This document shows positions 10,016 through 19,459 of a stretch of DNA of 64,000 nt, one piece after another. The DNA lies in assembly GCF_021919345.1 (NCBI RefSeq), contig NZ_CP089293.1:1612001-1676000 (forward strand), given 5' to 3'. The notes under the pieces were generated by a model. That model was not told the origin of the DNA. It saw only the letters and a program-made list of their open reading frames with translations, and ran no database searches. The stretch's first letter is position 1. The number at the start of each line of letters is the position of its first letter. Made by a program: the position numbers and the translations under genes. Source of the stretch: Paenarthrobacter nicotinovorans (lineage in GTDB: Bacteria > Actinomycetota > Actinomycetes > Actinomycetales > Micrococcaceae).

Positions 10016-12068
10016 GAAGGTGGCGGCGGACGCCGTCGAGTCGGTGGGAGAGAAGACCACCCTGGAATTGTTGGACCGGGCTGTCGCCGGAATGGGCGGC
10101 CAAAGCCGTGCCGGCCAGCACGAAATGGCCAAGCACGTCACCCGGGCCATTGAGACCGGGGAACATCTGCTGGTCCAGGCGGGAACCGGTACGGGTAAGT
10201 CATTGGCGTACCTAATACCGTTGATCGCCCATTCCATGGACAGCGATAAACCGACGCTCGTGTCCACCGCCACCTTGGCTTTGCAGACCCAGATCGTAGG
10301 CAGGGATCTTCCGCGTTTGCTGGAGACCATCAATCCTGCCCTGGACCGTCCGGTCAATGTCGCGCTCGTGAAGGGCAGGGCAAACTACGTCTGCCTGCAA
10401 AAGCTCGAGGGCGGCTTCCCGAGTGAGGAGCCCTCCGAAGGACAACTTTTCTCCCTCGGCGAGGACACGAGCGTGCCGCACTTCGCGGCGTCGGTCGGTG
10501 GCCCGTCGTCCCAGCTGGGCAAGGAGGTTGTCCGGCTCCGGGAGTGGGCCGAAACGACGGCCACCGGCGACCGGGACGAGCTCATGCCAGGGGTCACGGA
10601 CCGTGCCTGGCGGCAGGTCTCCGTGACGTCCATGGAGTGCCTTGGGGCCCAGAAATGTCCGGTTGCCGAGGAGTGCTTCAGCGAGCTGGCACGCGCCCGG
10701 GCAGCCGAAGCCGATGTCGTGGTCACCAACCACGCCATGTTGGCCGTCAGCGCGTTCGAAGGCCTCGCGGTGCTGCCCGAGTACGACGTCGTGGTGGTGG
10801 ACGAGGCCCACGAGCTTCAGGACCGGGTCACAGGGGCAGTGTCAGGGCAACTCTCTGTAGCCATGGTGCACGCCGCGGCATCAAGCGCCCGCAAGCACAC
10901 AGCCATCACCGTTGACGCCCTGAATGCAGCCGCGGATAGGCTGGACATGGCTATTGCGGGAGTACCCAACGGGCTCCTTCCCAGCGGACTCAACGACGAA
11001 CAACTCGATTGCCTGGACCAGCTGCGCGACGCCACACGGGCGGCCCTGTCCGATTCGAAGACTGATTCCTCCAGTGCCGCGGACGGCGGACGGCAGCTGG
11101 CACGTTCGCGGCTGATGCTCATCCTTGAGCTGTGCGAACGGATGCTCGCTGCCAAGGAGAACCGCGAAGTAGTGTGGTTCTCCCGTAACAGCACTTTTGA
11201 TCCCCAGCAGGGATACTCCCAACCTGACGAGACCGCGCCTGCGCTCATCAACATCGCGCCGCTGAGCGTGGCAGGCAGGTTGCGCGAGGGATTGTTCGCC
11301 GGACACACGGTGGTGCTGACCTCGGCCACGCTGGCCATCGGCTCGGCTTTTGAACCCGCGGCCGGAGGCCTCGGCCTGATTGGCGACGGCGCGCCCAGCT
11401 GGACAGGAATCGACGTCGGATCTCCTTTTGATTACCCCAAACAGGGGGTGCTGTACGTAGCGAAGCACCTTCCGAAACCCGGTCGGGGCACGTCGCCGGA
11501 GGCCTTGGACGAATTGGAAGACCTCATCCGGGCATCCGGCGGGGGAGCACTGTGTCTCTTCTCCTCACGGCGGGCCGCCGAGGAAGCTGCGGACGCCATG
11601 CGGCTGCGCCTGGACGTGGATATCCTCTGTCAAGGCGAATCGACCATGGCTGCGTTGGTGAAGCAATTTGCCGACGAGCCGGATACTTGCCTCTTCGGAA
11701 CCATGTCGCTGTGGCAAGGGGTGGACGTACCCGGCGGCTCATGCCGCCTGGTGGTTATTGACCGGATTCCCTTCCCGCGTCCTGACGATCCCCTGATGAC
11801 CGCCCGTTCCCGTGCCGTGGCACAGTCCGGGGGGAACGGGTTCATGGCTGTTTCCGCCACCCACGCAGCCATCCGGCTCGCGCAGGGTGCAGGGCGCCTG
11901 ATCCGGTCCACCGGTGACAAGGGCGTAGTGGCAGTCCTTGATTCACGCCTGTCGACAGAACGTTACGGCGGGTTCCTGCGGGCCGCCCTGCCGCCGTTCT
12001 GGCCGACCACTGACCGCACCGTGGTTCGTGGTGTCCTGGAGCGCTTGGGATCCGCCAGGAAGGCGTAG
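10008..12068 (+). CDS. DinG/XPD-family ATP-dependent DNA helicase
   Basis: 686 aa. An SF2 iron-sulfur helicase of the DinG/YoaA type, expected to unwind DNA in repair or at R-loops. Walker A is QAGTGTGKSLAYLIPL and the DEAH box is VVVDEAHELQDR. Four cysteines between them (NYVCLQK, MECLGAQKC, EECF) are placed as in the XPD Fe-S cluster. Motifs V/VI at the C-terminus include GTMSLWQGVDVPGG and QGAGRLIRS. Its ATG overlaps the end of hflX. The gene lies next to lexA, but I see no SOS box directly before it. Confidence 0.9.
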   Translation: MVEKVAADAVESVGEKTTLELLDRAVAGMGGQSRAGQHEMAKHVTRAIETGEHLLVQAGTGTGKSLAYLIPLIAHSMDSDKPTLVSTATLALQTQIVGRDLPRLLETINPALDRPVNVALVKGRANYVCLQKLEGGFPSEEPSEGQLFSLGEDTSVPHFAASVGGPSSQLGKEVVRLREWAETTATGDRDELMPGVTDRAWRQVSVTSMECLGAQKCPVAEECFSELARARAAEADVVVTNHAMLAVSAFEGLAVLPEYDVVVVDEAHELQDRVTGAVSGQLSVAMVHAAASSARKHTAITVDALNAAADRLDMAIAGVPNGLLPSGLNDEQLDCLDQLRDATRAALSDSKTDSSSAADGGRQLARSRLMLILELCERMLAAKENREVVWFSRNSTFDPQQGYSQPDETAPALINIAPLSVAGRLREGLFAGHTVVLTSATLAIGSAFEPAAGGLGLIGDGAPSWTGIDVGSPFDYPKQGVLYVAKHLPKPGRGTSPEALDELEDLIRASGGGALCLFSSRRAAEEAADAMRLRLDVDILCQGESTMAALVKQFADEPDTCLFGTMSLWQGVDVPGGSCRLVVIDRIPFPRPDDPLMTARSRAVAQSGGNGFMAVSATHAAIRLAQGAGRLIRSTGDKGVVAVLDSRLSTERYGGFLRAALPPFWPTTDRTVVRGVLERLGSARKA

Positions 12069-12107
12069 AGGACAGTCAGCTCCGGGCCCCTTACGGGTCG
12101 GAAAAAG

Positions 12108-12851
12108 CTAGAGGGACCTCAGTACCGAAACGACCTTGCCCATGATGGTTGCCTGGTCGCCGAGAATGGGTTCGTACTGGGTGTTTTGGGGCAGCAGCCA
12201 GGTATGGCCATCGCGCTGTCGGAACGTCTTTACAGTGGCTTCGTCGTCCAGCAAAGCGGCCACGATGTCGCCGTTGATGGCGTCGTTCTGGCGGCGGACA
12301 ACGACCCAGTCGCCGTCGCAGATCGCGGCATCAATCATGGAGTCGCCAGCGACTTTCAACATGAAGAGCTCACCGTGTCCCACCAGTTGCCTGGGCAGGG
12401 GGAGCACGTCCTCAACTGTCTGGTCGGCCAGGATGGGTCCGCCTGCCGCGATGCGGCCAACCAGCGGAACCATGGCGGTGTCGCTTGCACTCGTGAGTTC
12501 TGTCACAGCCAGGCCGCCGGTGCTCCGAAGCGTTGCCGGTGCCTCCACGCCCGGGATGGGGCCGCCGTCCAGGGTCAAGGGCATCAGTACTTCCATTGCG
12601 CGGGGACGCTTGGGGTCCCGGCGAAGGTAGCCGAGTTTTTCCAGCTGGGACAACTGGTGGGTAACGCTGGAAAGGCTGGCCAGTCCAACGGTGTCCCCGA
12701 TTTCGCGCATGCTGGGCGGATAGCCGTTGTCGTTGACTGACCGCTGGATGGTTTCCAGGATCTTTTTCTGGCGCACGGTCAGGCTCTTGGGAGTCTTGGG
12801 AGGCTGTTGGCTCCGCAGGGGTACCCCGCCGCCTGTGGCTTTCGCTGCCAT
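12108..12851 (-). CDS. lexA: LexA repressor
   Basis: 247 aa. LexA represses SOS genes and inactivates itself by RecA-stimulated cleavage. The N-terminal winged helix has [15 protein letters not shown] and [20 protein letters not shown]. The scissile Ala-Gly lies in [12 protein letters not shown]. The catalytic Ser is in [11 protein letters not shown], and the catalytic Lys is in [17 protein letters not shown] 12851 follows a GAAAGG site; longer starts would add 34 unconserved residues. The gene is divergent from a LysM gene across a gap that holds LexA boxes, implying autoregulation. Confidence 0.97.
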   Translation of the reverse strand: MAAKATGGGVPLRSQQPPKTPKSLTVRQKKILETIQRSVNDNGYPPSMREIGDTVGLASLSSVTHQLSQLEKLGYLRRDPKRPRAMEVLMPLTLDGGPIPGVEAPATLRSTGGLAVTELTSASDTAMVPLVGRIAAGGPILADQTVEDVLPLPRQLVGHGELFMLKVAGDSMIDAAICDGDWVVVRRQNDAINGDIVAALLDDEATVKTFRQRDGHTWLLPQNTQYEPILGDQATIMGKVVSVLRSL

Positions 12852-12982
12852 GTTCGCCAATGCCTTTCGTTCCGCCCCGAAACGAACCGGGGATGCAGGG
12901 ACTGAAAAAATGTCAGACCCTCCTGTTCCACTGAAACAGTGCTGTTCCTTCACTCAAACGTAGGGCAGGCACAGGCGTTTAT

Positions 12983-12996
12983 CAAACATTTGTTCT
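12983..12996. promoter_or_regulatory. LexA box A, lexA side of the gap
   Basis: CAAACATTTGTTCT matches CGAAC-N4-GTTCG at 8 of 10 positions. It lies about 130 bp before the lexA start and just upstream of a minus-strand GATAAA that could be the lexA -10, so it is placed for autorepression. Confidence 0.6.
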
Positions 12997-13049
12997 AGCG
13001 AGTCTCGACACCGTTCGTTGATAAGTGCTAAAAATGTCATAGCAAGGTT

Positions 13050-13063
13050 CGAACATGTGTTCT
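13050..13063. promoter_or_regulatory. LexA box B, LysM-gene side of the gap
   Basis: CGAACATGTGTTCT matches CGAAC-N4-GTTCG at 9 of 10 positions and abuts a TATAAA (13063-13068) that would serve as the -10 of the rightward LysM gene. A third, imperfect element at 13091-13105 (CGAAC, 5 nt, GTTCG) has one extra base in the centre. The rest of the 347-bp gap shows no further structure. Confidence 0.7.
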
Positions 13064-13198
13064 ATAAACCTCGCGCTGAAACTGGATGTTCGAACGAACT
13101 GTTCGAATACCGGCCGCAGTCGGGAGGAGCACACAAAGAATTGGCAGCCTTGCTCCGGAAGCTCCGGAGCAAGGCAATAGCTCAGAAGGGCTCAGCTC

Positions 13199-13558
13199 AT
13201 GTCCGCAATAACTTCGTTCGCTGATTTCCGCACCACGCAGGCCCCCGCCCGCCTGCGCCTGACCCGCCGTGGCCGGGTGGTGTTCTTCTTCATCCCGGCC
13301 ATGCTGCTGGCGGCTGTTCTGCTCAGCCTTGCCGGGTTCATCACTTCCCCTGCCAAGGCTTCCGATTCCCAGGCCGAGCTGCAGCCGCCGGTTGCAGTCT
13401 CTGTGACAGTCCAGCCCGGTCAGTCCCTGTGGGGCATTGCCGGCGCGGCGGCTCCGGAGCGGGACCCGCGTGATGTCATTGCTGAAATCATCCAGTTGAA
13501 CGACCTCCGCGGCGGGCGCATCCTTCCGGGGCAGCAGCTGTTCGTCCCGGCCCACTAA
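13199..13558 (+). CDS. LysM-domain single-TM protein, SOS-linked, Rv2719c-like
   Basis: 119 aa. A short cytoplasmic N-terminus leads into one membrane helix (VVFFFIPAMLLAAVLLSLAGFI, about residues 25-47, given here as two parts of one segment), then an extracytoplasmic LysM domain from about residue 65 with VTVQPGQSLWGIA and the closing GRILPGQQLFVP. LysM binds peptidoglycan. Genes beside lexA with this design include Rv2719c of mycobacteria and, functionally, DivS of corynebacteria, both DNA-damage-induced cell-division or wall factors. The LexA box upstream supports the same role here. The direct effect on division is inference. Confidence 0.8.
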   Translation: MSAITSFADFRTTQAPARLRLTRRGRVVFFFIPAMLLAAVLLSLAGFITSPAKASDSQAELQPPVAVSVTVQPGQSLWGIAGAAAPERDPRDVIAEIIQLNDLRGGRILPGQQLFVPAH

Positions 13559-13625
13559 GGCTGTTAGCCGGTAGCCGGATCCCGCGCCGCGACGTCATAG
13601 TTACTCCGCAGTCCCGCCAGCCCCT

Positions 13626-13631
13626 TAAACT
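13626..13631 (+). promoter_or_regulatory. -10 element of leaderless hisC promoter
   Basis: TAAACT lies 6 nt before GTG 13638, so transcription would start at the initiation codon. No ribosome site is present in the 6 nt, in line with a leaderless mRNA. Confidence 0.5.
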
Positions 13632-13637
13632 GTTCCA

Positions 13638-14756
13638 GTGAGTGAGCAGCTTGAGCGACTTGACCGACTACCCCTCCGGACCAACCTGCGTGGACTGAGC
13701 CCCTACGGCGCACCGCAGCTTGATGTCCCCGTTTTGCTCAACGTTAACGAAAACACCCATGGCGTCCCCGCCGATGTTCAGGCGGCGATTACTGAGGCCG
13801 TGGCAGCAGCAGCCACGGGACTGAACCGCTATCCTGACCGCGAGTTCACCGATCTTCGTGAGGCCCTCGCCGAGTATCTGGGCCACGGCCTTTCAGCAGA
13901 CAACATCTGGGCCGCCAACGGGTCCAACGAGGTCCTGCAACAGATCCTGCAAGCGTTTGGCGGCCCGGGACGCAAGGCCCTTGGCTTCCCGCCCACGTAT
14001 TCCATGTACCCGTTGCTGGCCAGCGGAACGGATACCGAATACATCCGGGGAGTCCGCGCCGATGACTACGGGCTGGATGCCCGGTCGGCGGCTGCGCAGG
14101 TGCGCGAAACCGGAGCCAACATCGTTTTCCTGTGCTCACCGAACAACCCCACAGGGACGGGCCTGGGCCTGGATGTGGTGGAGGCCGTGTATGAAGCCGG
14201 TGAAGCAAGCCAGGCCATCGTGATCGTGGACGAGGCCTACCACGAGTTCGCCCACGACAACACTCCGAGCGCGTTGACGCTCCTGCCCGGCCGTGAGCGA
14301 CTGATCGTTTCGCGCACCATGAGCAAGGCCTTTGCCCTGGCAGGTGCCCGGCTCGGCTACATGGCGGCGGCCCCTGAAGTTACGGACGCCATCAGGTTGG
14401 TCCGCCTGCCTTACCACTTGTCTGCCATCACGCAGGCCACCGCCCTCGCAGCATTGACTCACCGCGAGGCCCTGATGGCCGACGTTGAGGACATCAAGGT
14501 CCAGCGCGATCGGATCGTTACCGAACTTCTCCGCATGGGACTCAAGCCCGCGGCGTCGGACTCGAACTACGTCTTCTTCGGTGGACTCGAGAACCCGCAC
14601 GAGATCTGGCAAGGGCTGCTCGACGCAGGCGTGCTCATACGTGATGTCGGCATTCCGGGTCACTTGCGGGTTACCGCCGGGACCGAACCGGAAACCACCG
14701 CATTCCTTGATGCCCTGGAAGCACTCCTGGAACGCTCAGCGTCACAGCGCGCCTAA
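13638..14756 (+). CDS. hisC: Histidinol-phosphate aminotransferase
   Basis: 372 aa. HisC is a fold-type I PLP aminotransferase that converts imidazole acetol-phosphate to histidinol-phosphate. Visible family features are LNRYPDREFTDLREALA, NGSNEVLQQILQAF, FLCSPNNPTGTGL, IVDEAYHEF and the PLP lysine in SRTMSKAFALAGARLGY. It opens a histidine gene run hisC-hisB-hisH-orf-priA. The GTG start follows a -10 hexamer at the leaderless distance. hisD does not precede it in this window. Confidence 0.94.
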   Translation: MSEQLERLDRLPLRTNLRGLSPYGAPQLDVPVLLNVNENTHGVPADVQAAITEAVAAAATGLNRYPDREFTDLREALAEYLGHGLSADNIWAANGSNEVLQQILQAFGGPGRKALGFPPTYSMYPLLASGTDTEYIRGVRADDYGLDARSAAAQVRETGANIVFLCSPNNPTGTGLGLDVVEAVYEAGEASQAIVIVDEAYHEFAHDNTPSALTLLPGRERLIVSRTMSKAFALAGARLGYMAAAPEVTDAIRLVRLPYHLSAITQATALAALTHREALMADVEDIKVQRDRIVTELLRMGLKPAASDSNYVFFGGLENPHEIWQGLLDAGVLIRDVGIPGHLRVTAGTEPETTAFLDALEALLERSASQRA

Positions 14757-14801
14757 ACTTGTCAATAGACCCAACCTCCCTCCCTGCATAAGGACGTCCC
14801 A

Positions 14802-15428
14802 ATGAGCGAAACCGGCGCCACGCCGTCCGCTGCCCGCACTGCGCGCATGGAGCGCACCACCAGCGAATCTTCCGTATTGGTGGAGATCAACCTGGACGGT
14901 TCCGGAATTTCGGACATCAGCACCTCGGTACCGTTCTACGATCACATGCTGACCGCACTGTGCAAGCACTCCCTGATTGACATGACGGTCAAAGCCACAG
15001 GTGACACGCACATCGATGCCCACCACACGGTGGAAGACGTTGCCATCACGTTCGGTGAGGTGCTCCGGACGGCCTTGGGCGACAAAGCTGGTATTCGTCG
15101 TTTTGGCGAAGCCACGGTGCCTCTGGACGAAGCCCTCGCCCATGCAGTCGTTGATGTTTCCGGACGTCCGTACCTTGTGCACGGTGGTGAACCTGCGGGA
15201 CAGGAGTACCACCTGATCGGTGGCCACTTCACCGGCTCGTTGACCCGCCACGTTTTCGAGGCAATCACGTTGCACGCCGGAATTTGCCTGCACATGAACG
15301 TTCTTGCTGGCCGGGATCCGCACCACATTGTGGAGGCCCAGTTCAAGGCTTTCGCGCGCGCACTGCGTGCCGCCGTAGAGTCCGATCCGCGTGTCGAGGG
15401 CATTCCCTCCACCAAGGGGGCACTGTGA
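14802..15428 (+). CDS. hisB: Imidazoleglycerol-phosphate dehydratase
   Basis: 208 aa. A monofunctional HisB, the Mn-dependent enzyme that dehydrates imidazoleglycerol phosphate to imidazole acetol-phosphate. The metal-binding repeats are seen as [38 protein letters not shown] and [19 protein letters not shown]. There is no N-terminal phosphatase domain, unlike enterobacterial HisB. The stop overlaps the GTG start of hisH by 4 bp. Confidence 0.96.
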   Translation: MSETGATPSAARTARMERTTSESSVLVEINLDGSGISDISTSVPFYDHMLTALCKHSLIDMTVKATGDTHIDAHHTVEDVAITFGEVLRTALGDKAGIRRFGEATVPLDEALAHAVVDVSGRPYLVHGGEPAGQEYHLIGGHFTGSLTRHVFEAITLHAGICLHMNVLAGRDPHHIVEAQFKAFARALRAAVESDPRVEGIPSTKGAL

Positions 15429-16168
15429 GTAGCCAGGTCCTGAAGAACGGCGCAGTGGCTGACGCCACGGCATCCGTTAGGCCTGAGTCGCCGGAGGGCA
15501 AGCCGACCGTTACGGTTCTGGACTACGGATCCGGCAACGTCCGGTCCGCCGTCCGCGCGCTCGAGCGGGCGGGTGCCCACGTGGTGCTCAGCGCCAAGCC
15601 TGAGGACGTCCTCAACGCCGACGGCCTGGTTGTCCCCGGTGTTGGCGCCTATGAGACCGTGATGAAAGAACTCAAAGCCGTAGACGCCATCCGCATGATT
15701 GGACGCCGGGTTGCCGGTGGACGTCCGGTGCTGGCTATCTGCGTGGGTCTCCAGGTTCTTTTCGAGGCCGGCGTTGAGCATGGTACCGAGTCCGAAGGCA
15801 TGGCCGAATGGCCCGGCAAAGTCGAACTCCTTCCTGCTCCCGTGGTGCCGCACATGGGATGGAACACAGTGGACGTACCTGAGGGTTCCAAGCTGTTCGC
15901 CGGTGTGGAGCAGGAGCGTTTCTACTTCGTTCACTCCTACGGTGTGCAGGAGTGGAACTTCGACGTCGTGCAGCCCCGCATGGCGCCCCCCATGGTCACG
16001 TGGTCCGAGCACGGCGCACGTTTCATCGCTGCCGTGGAAAACGGCCCGCTGTGCGCCACCCAGTTCCACCCCGAGAAGTCGGGCGACGCCGGGGCCCGCC
16101 TCCTGCGCAACTGGGTGGATAGCCTTCGGAAGCCCGCACCGGAAGCTTCCGGAAACGGTGCTGCCTAG
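15425..16168 (+). CDS. hisH: Imidazole glycerol phosphate synthase, glutaminase subunit
   Basis: 247 aa, with about 30 extra N-terminal residues before the class I glutamine amidotransferase core. HisH hydrolyses glutamine and channels ammonia to HisF. The core begins [18 protein letters not shown]. The nucleophile Cys is in [12 protein letters not shown], and the His/Glu pair is in [12 protein letters not shown]. The GTG start at the hisB stop (GTGA) was chosen because of the overlap. The partner hisF is not in the window. Confidence 0.93.
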   Translation: MSSQVLKNGAVADATASVRPESPEGKPTVTVLDYGSGNVRSAVRALERAGAHVVLSAKPEDVLNADGLVVPGVGAYETVMKELKAVDAIRMIGRRVAGGRPVLAICVGLQVLFEAGVEHGTESEGMAEWPGKVELLPAPVVPHMGWNTVDVPEGSKLFAGVEQERFYFVHSYGVQEWNFDVVQPRMAPPMVTWSEHGARFIAAVENGPLCATQFHPEKSGDAGARLLRNWVDSLRKPAPEASGNGAA

Positions 16169-16327
16169 ATGTGGTCTGTGATCCTCATGGGCCTGGCCGG
16201 CCTCCTGGTGGGCGGTGGGATTTCCTTCCACCAGCAAAAGAAGCCCCGCTGGGTCTCCATTTCTTTCTACGTGTTGGCCGGGATGTCCCTGCTGGCTGCG
16301 TACCTCCTGACACTTCCCGGTAACTGA
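16169..16327 (+). CDS. Small two-helix membrane protein inside the his operon
   Basis: 52 aa, starting directly after the hisH stop (TAG-ATG with no gap). Two hydrophobic segments ([16 protein letters not shown] and [17 protein letters not shown]) flank a basic loop HQQKKPRW, so it should be a small integral membrane hairpin. I do not recognise a named family. Its position between hisH and priA, and its direct coupling to hisH, argue that it is a real gene. Function is unknown; nothing links it to histidine synthesis beyond location. Confidence 0.65.
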   Translation: MWSVILMGLAGLLVGGGISFHQQKKPRWVSISFYVLAGMSLLAAYLLTLPGN

Positions 16328-16371
16328 ACCGCTGGTCCCAAGCCGGCGATCCCTTAACTCCAAGGACACTC

Positions 16372-17115
16372 ATGACCACCTCCTCCCAGTCCGTACTGGA
16401 ACTCCTGCCGGCCGTCGATATCGTCGATGGCCAGGCGGTGCGCCTCCTGCAAGGAGAGGCGGGATCTGAAACCAGCTATGGGACGCCCTTGGAGGCAGCC
16501 CTGAACTGGCAGAACGACGGTGCGGAATGGGTCCATATGGTTGACCTCGACGCCGCCTTTGGCCGTGGCGACAACGCCGCTCTCATCAGCGAGGTCGTGT
16601 CTCAGCTCGACGTCAAGGTGGAGCTTTCGGGCGGCCTGCGGGATGACGAATCACTCGAACGGGCCCTCGGCTTGGGCGTTGCCCGGGTAAACCTTGGGAC
16701 AGCAGCGCTGGAAAACCCGGAGTGGACGCGCCGGGCGATCGAACGCTTCGGTGACAAGATCGCCGTCGGGCTTGATGTCCGCGGTACTACGCTGGCCGGA
16801 CGCGGATGGACCAAGGAAGGCGGGGACCTTTGGGAGGTTCTGGCCCGCCTCGAGGACGCCGGGTGCGCCCGCTACGTAGTCACGGACGTTACCAAGGACG
16901 GAACGCTGCAGGGCCCCAACGTGGATCTGCTGCGTCAGATGGTGGAGAAGACCGGCAAGCCCGTAGTGGCTTCCGGCGGTATCTCCAGCTTGGAAGATCT
17001 TCGCGTGCTGCGTGAACTCGTGCCGCTGGGTGTCGAGGGTGCGATTGTGGGCAAGGCTCTGTATGCCGGTGCCTTCACCCTGCCCGAAGCCCTGGACGTG
17101 GCCGGCCGCCGCTGA
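16372..17115 (+). CDS. priA: Phosphoribosyl isomerase A, bifunctional HisA/TrpF
   Basis: 247 aa TIM barrel. In most Actinobacteria this single enzyme isomerises both ProFAR (histidine) and phosphoribosyl anthranilate (tryptophan). The barrel begins [19 protein letters not shown] with the catalytic Asp in the AVDI strand. Other signatures are [33 protein letters not shown] with the second catalytic Asp, and [15 protein letters not shown]. No separate trpF is seen here. The substrate breadth is a family inference. The stop overlaps the ATG of the SseB gene by one base. Confidence 0.92.
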   Translation: MTTSSQSVLELLPAVDIVDGQAVRLLQGEAGSETSYGTPLEAALNWQNDGAEWVHMVDLDAAFGRGDNAALISEVVSQLDVKVELSGGLRDDESLERALGLGVARVNLGTAALENPEWTRRAIERFGDKIAVGLDVRGTTLAGRGWTKEGGDLWEVLARLEDAGCARYVVTDVTKDGTLQGPNVDLLRQMVEKTGKPVVASGGISSLEDLRVLRELVPLGVEGAIVGKALYAGAFTLPEALDVAGRR

Positions 17116-18026
17116 TGGGCCGCCACTCAGCCCACGAGCCGGAGCTTAACCAGCGGGAGAAGCGCGACCTGCCCGGTCACATCGCGGCGGCCTTGGCAGG
17201 CGCCGGGGGAGCCACGGACTCGGCGGGCCAACCCTGGGCAGGTAGAAGTCTCACTGGCGACGACGCAAAAATCCACAACTTCGAAGACGATGATGGAACC
17301 GCAGACGCCGGTTACCTTGCGGCTATTGCGGCGCTGATCGACGGAAGCGGTGGCGAGGCGGAGGTCGTGGCCTCCCTGGCCACGGCACGTGTCTTTGTCC
17401 CGGTGGTTGCCCAATTGGCCGAGGAAGCCGAAGGCGTCGACGGCCTGCATGCAGACAAGCAGGCCGATATGGCATTGGTCACACTGAAGGCCCCCGACGG
17501 CCGCACGGCAATGCCGGTGTTCACCTCGGCGGCAGCCTTGGAAGCGTGGCACCCCCAGGCGCGGCCGGTCGCTGTTTACGCAGCACGCGCAGCACTCTCG
17601 GCGGTGTCGGAAGGGGCCCAACTCCTGGTTTTGGACCCTGGCTCCCAGTTCGCCTTCGTCGTGCGGCGACCCGCCATGTGGGCGCTCGCGCAGCAGAAGG
17701 ACTGGACGCCGTCATACCTTGATGATCAACTGGAGACTGCTCTCGTTTCGACGATTTCAGCCTTCACTGCGGTCCGCCGCCTTGAGACGCACCCCGGCGG
17801 TGGCGTTGCGTCCCTCACGGCGGACGGCCGCCAGGTCCTCGGAGGCGGTCCGGGCCCGGAACTGCGTGTGGTGCTTTTCCTCGAGGACGGTTTGGACGCC
17901 GGGGCCGTGCAGGCGCTTGTCGCGCAACTGAACGATGCGTGGGCACGGATGGATTCCTTTGCCGAGGGTGTTGATTCCATGGAAGTAAAACTGCAGCGTG
18001 CAGCACAGGAGCGCGCGCCGCACTAA
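17115..18026 (+). CDS. SseB-family protein
   Basis: 303 aa. The central part resembles SseB N-terminal domains: AALIDGSGGEAEVVASL, ATARVFVPVVAQ, DGRTAMPVFTSAAALEAW and GAQLLVLDPGSQFAFVV. The C-terminal ~80 residues resemble the SseB C-terminal domain (ELRVVLFLEDGLDAGAV). The protein has no signal peptide or membrane segment. Its molecular function is unknown; the name comes from an E. coli protein tied to serine sensitivity. It follows priA without a gap, so it belongs to the same transcript. Confidence 0.85.
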   Translation: MGRHSAHEPELNQREKRDLPGHIAAALAGAGGATDSAGQPWAGRSLTGDDAKIHNFEDDDGTADAGYLAAIAALIDGSGGEAEVVASLATARVFVPVVAQLAEEAEGVDGLHADKQADMALVTLKAPDGRTAMPVFTSAAALEAWHPQARPVAVYAARAALSAVSEGAQLLVLDPGSQFAFVVRRPAMWALAQQKDWTPSYLDDQLETALVSTISAFTAVRRLETHPGGGVASLTADGRQVLGGGPGPELRVVLFLEDGLDAGAVQALVAQLNDAWARMDSFAEGVDSMEVKLQRAAQERAPH

Positions 18027-18060
18027 TGGCAGGTCCGGTTCCCCGGGACTGCCCGGGGAA

Positions 18061-19380
18061 ATGAGGATTGAGCCAGTGAACTTCGCTCTCTACAAAGAGA
18101 TGCTGTCCATACGCCCTGTCCGGCGGCTGCTGGTTGTCGGGATGGTTGCGCGTATCCCGCATTCGGCCGCGGGAGTGCTCCTTACCTTGCACATTGTCCT
18201 GACGCTTGGCCAGGGATATGCCGCTGCGGGTGCTGCTGCGGCGGTCATGACCATCGGCATTGCCCTGGGCGCACCGTGGCGCGGCCGCAGGGTTGACATG
18301 GTGGGGCTGCGTAAAGCTCTGATCCCGTCAGTTGTCTCCGAAACCGTCATCTGGTCGATCGTCCCGCACGTGTCGTACCAATGGCTGCTACCTCTGGTGT
18401 TCATCGGAGGCCTGTTCACCCTTCCGATCTTCAGTGTCGTCCGCCAATCGTTGGGCGTCATGGTGGACGGTGAGCAGCGGCGTTCGGCCTTTGCCTTGGA
18501 TTCCATAGCCACCGAGCTTGTTTTCATGATCGGTCCGGCCGTCGGAGCTGTGGTGGCGACCAGCGGCTACTCGGCTCTTGGCCTGACCGCCGTTGGTATC
18601 TCGGTATCTGTGGCTGGACTTTTCCTGATGTGGTTCAACCCGCCCACCAGAAGCGAAGCAGCCTGCACACCGGAGGAATCCGCCGATCGGGAGTCGGCCG
18701 ATCTTGCGGCAGCGGAGGCGGCCATGGTGGCTTCGGCTCCTGCGCATGTCCAGGAAGCGGCCTCGGAAATGGCGTCTGCAACCTCGCGCACGGCCGGGCT
18801 CCGGAGCCGAGTGGCCAGGAATTTCACCTGGTTCACCGTTTCTGTTGCTGCGCTCTTCGCAGTAGCCGCTGGTTCGGGCATGGTGCTCAGCGGCTCGGAT
18901 GTCAGCATCGTGGGGCTGCTGGAACGTGGCGGCCACCAAAACGAGATCGGTATTGTCTTCTTCTTCTGGTGCGCCGCGTCGGTAGTCGGCGGTCTCATCT
19001 ACGGTTCGATGAAGCGGTCCATCTCACCCATGCTCCTTCTGCTGGGCATGGCCGCACTGACCATTCCGATGGGATTTGCCCAGGACACCTGGACCCTGGC
19101 GTTCCTCTCACTCCTGCCGGGCTTGTTGTGCGCACCGGTGCTGTCTGCTTCCTCCGAGAAAGTTGCGGACCTTGTGGAGGAGGATCGCCGGGGCGAAGCA
19201 ATGGGCTGGTACGGCTCTGCGCTGACCGCCGGTGTTGCTCTGGGGGCGCCCCTGGCAGGGGTCTTCATCGACACCGTGGGTCCGTCGGGCGGCTTCGCTG
19301 CTGTTGGTATCGCCGGCGTCGTGCTGTGCGCCACCGGCCTGGTGCTCATGTCCATCCGTCGACGGGCTGCCCGGGTCTGA
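18061..19380 (+). CDS. MFS transporter, 12-TM exporter type
   Basis: 439 aa. Two sets of hydrophobic helices are split by a long hydrophilic central loop at about residues 190-250 rich in Ala/Glu/Ser. Motif-A-like loops are seen as GAPWRGRRVDMVGLRKAL. The second half opens FTWFTVSVAALFAVAAGSGMV (reported here only as its start near residue 258). The overall pattern fits major facilitator drug/proton antiporters. The substrate cannot be read from sequence. ATG 18061 and GTG 18076 are both possible starts. It sits 34 nt after the SseB gene. Confidence 0.85.
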   Translation: MRIEPVNFALYKEMLSIRPVRRLLVVGMVARIPHSAAGVLLTLHIVLTLGQGYAAAGAAAAVMTIGIALGAPWRGRRVDMVGLRKALIPSVVSETVIWSIVPHVSYQWLLPLVFIGGLFTLPIFSVVRQSLGVMVDGEQRRSAFALDSIATELVFMIGPAVGAVVATSGYSALGLTAVGISVSVAGLFLMWFNPPTRSEAACTPEESADRESADLAAAEAAMVASAPAHVQEAASEMASATSRTAGLRSRVARNFTWFTVSVAALFAVAAGSGMVLSGSDVSIVGLLERGGHQNEIGIVFFFWCAASVVGGLIYGSMKRSISPMLLLLGMAALTIPMGFAQDTWTLAFLSLLPGLLCAPVLSASSEKVADLVEEDRRGEAMGWYGSALTAGVALGAPLAGVFIDTVGPSGGFAAVGIAGVVLCATGLVLMSIRRRAARV

Positions 19381-19399
19381 GTCAACCGGCACCAGACGA

Positions 19400-19437
19400 C
19401 GACGGCGGGTCGACCACTGATGGTCGGCCCGCCGTCG
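19400..19437. terminator. Bidirectional hairpin between convergent genes
   Basis: A 17-bp stem with one mismatch (arms CGACGGCGGGTCGACCA and its partner) closes a CTGA loop between the MFS gene and the convergent DUF1844 gene. There is no long U tract, so it may act as a weak or Rho-assisted terminator for both. Confidence 0.7.
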
Positions 19438-19459
19438 ATGATTATTCAGGCAGTTGGCG

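Noticed and set aside
13091..13105. Third LexA box in the lexA gap as a full site
   Set aside because: The centre is 5 nt rather than 4, so I mention it only as an imperfect element.
14942..16369. Long minus-strand open frame opposite hisB-hisH
   Set aside because: It is the antisense shadow of well-identified genes in GC-rich DNA; its translation resembles no family.
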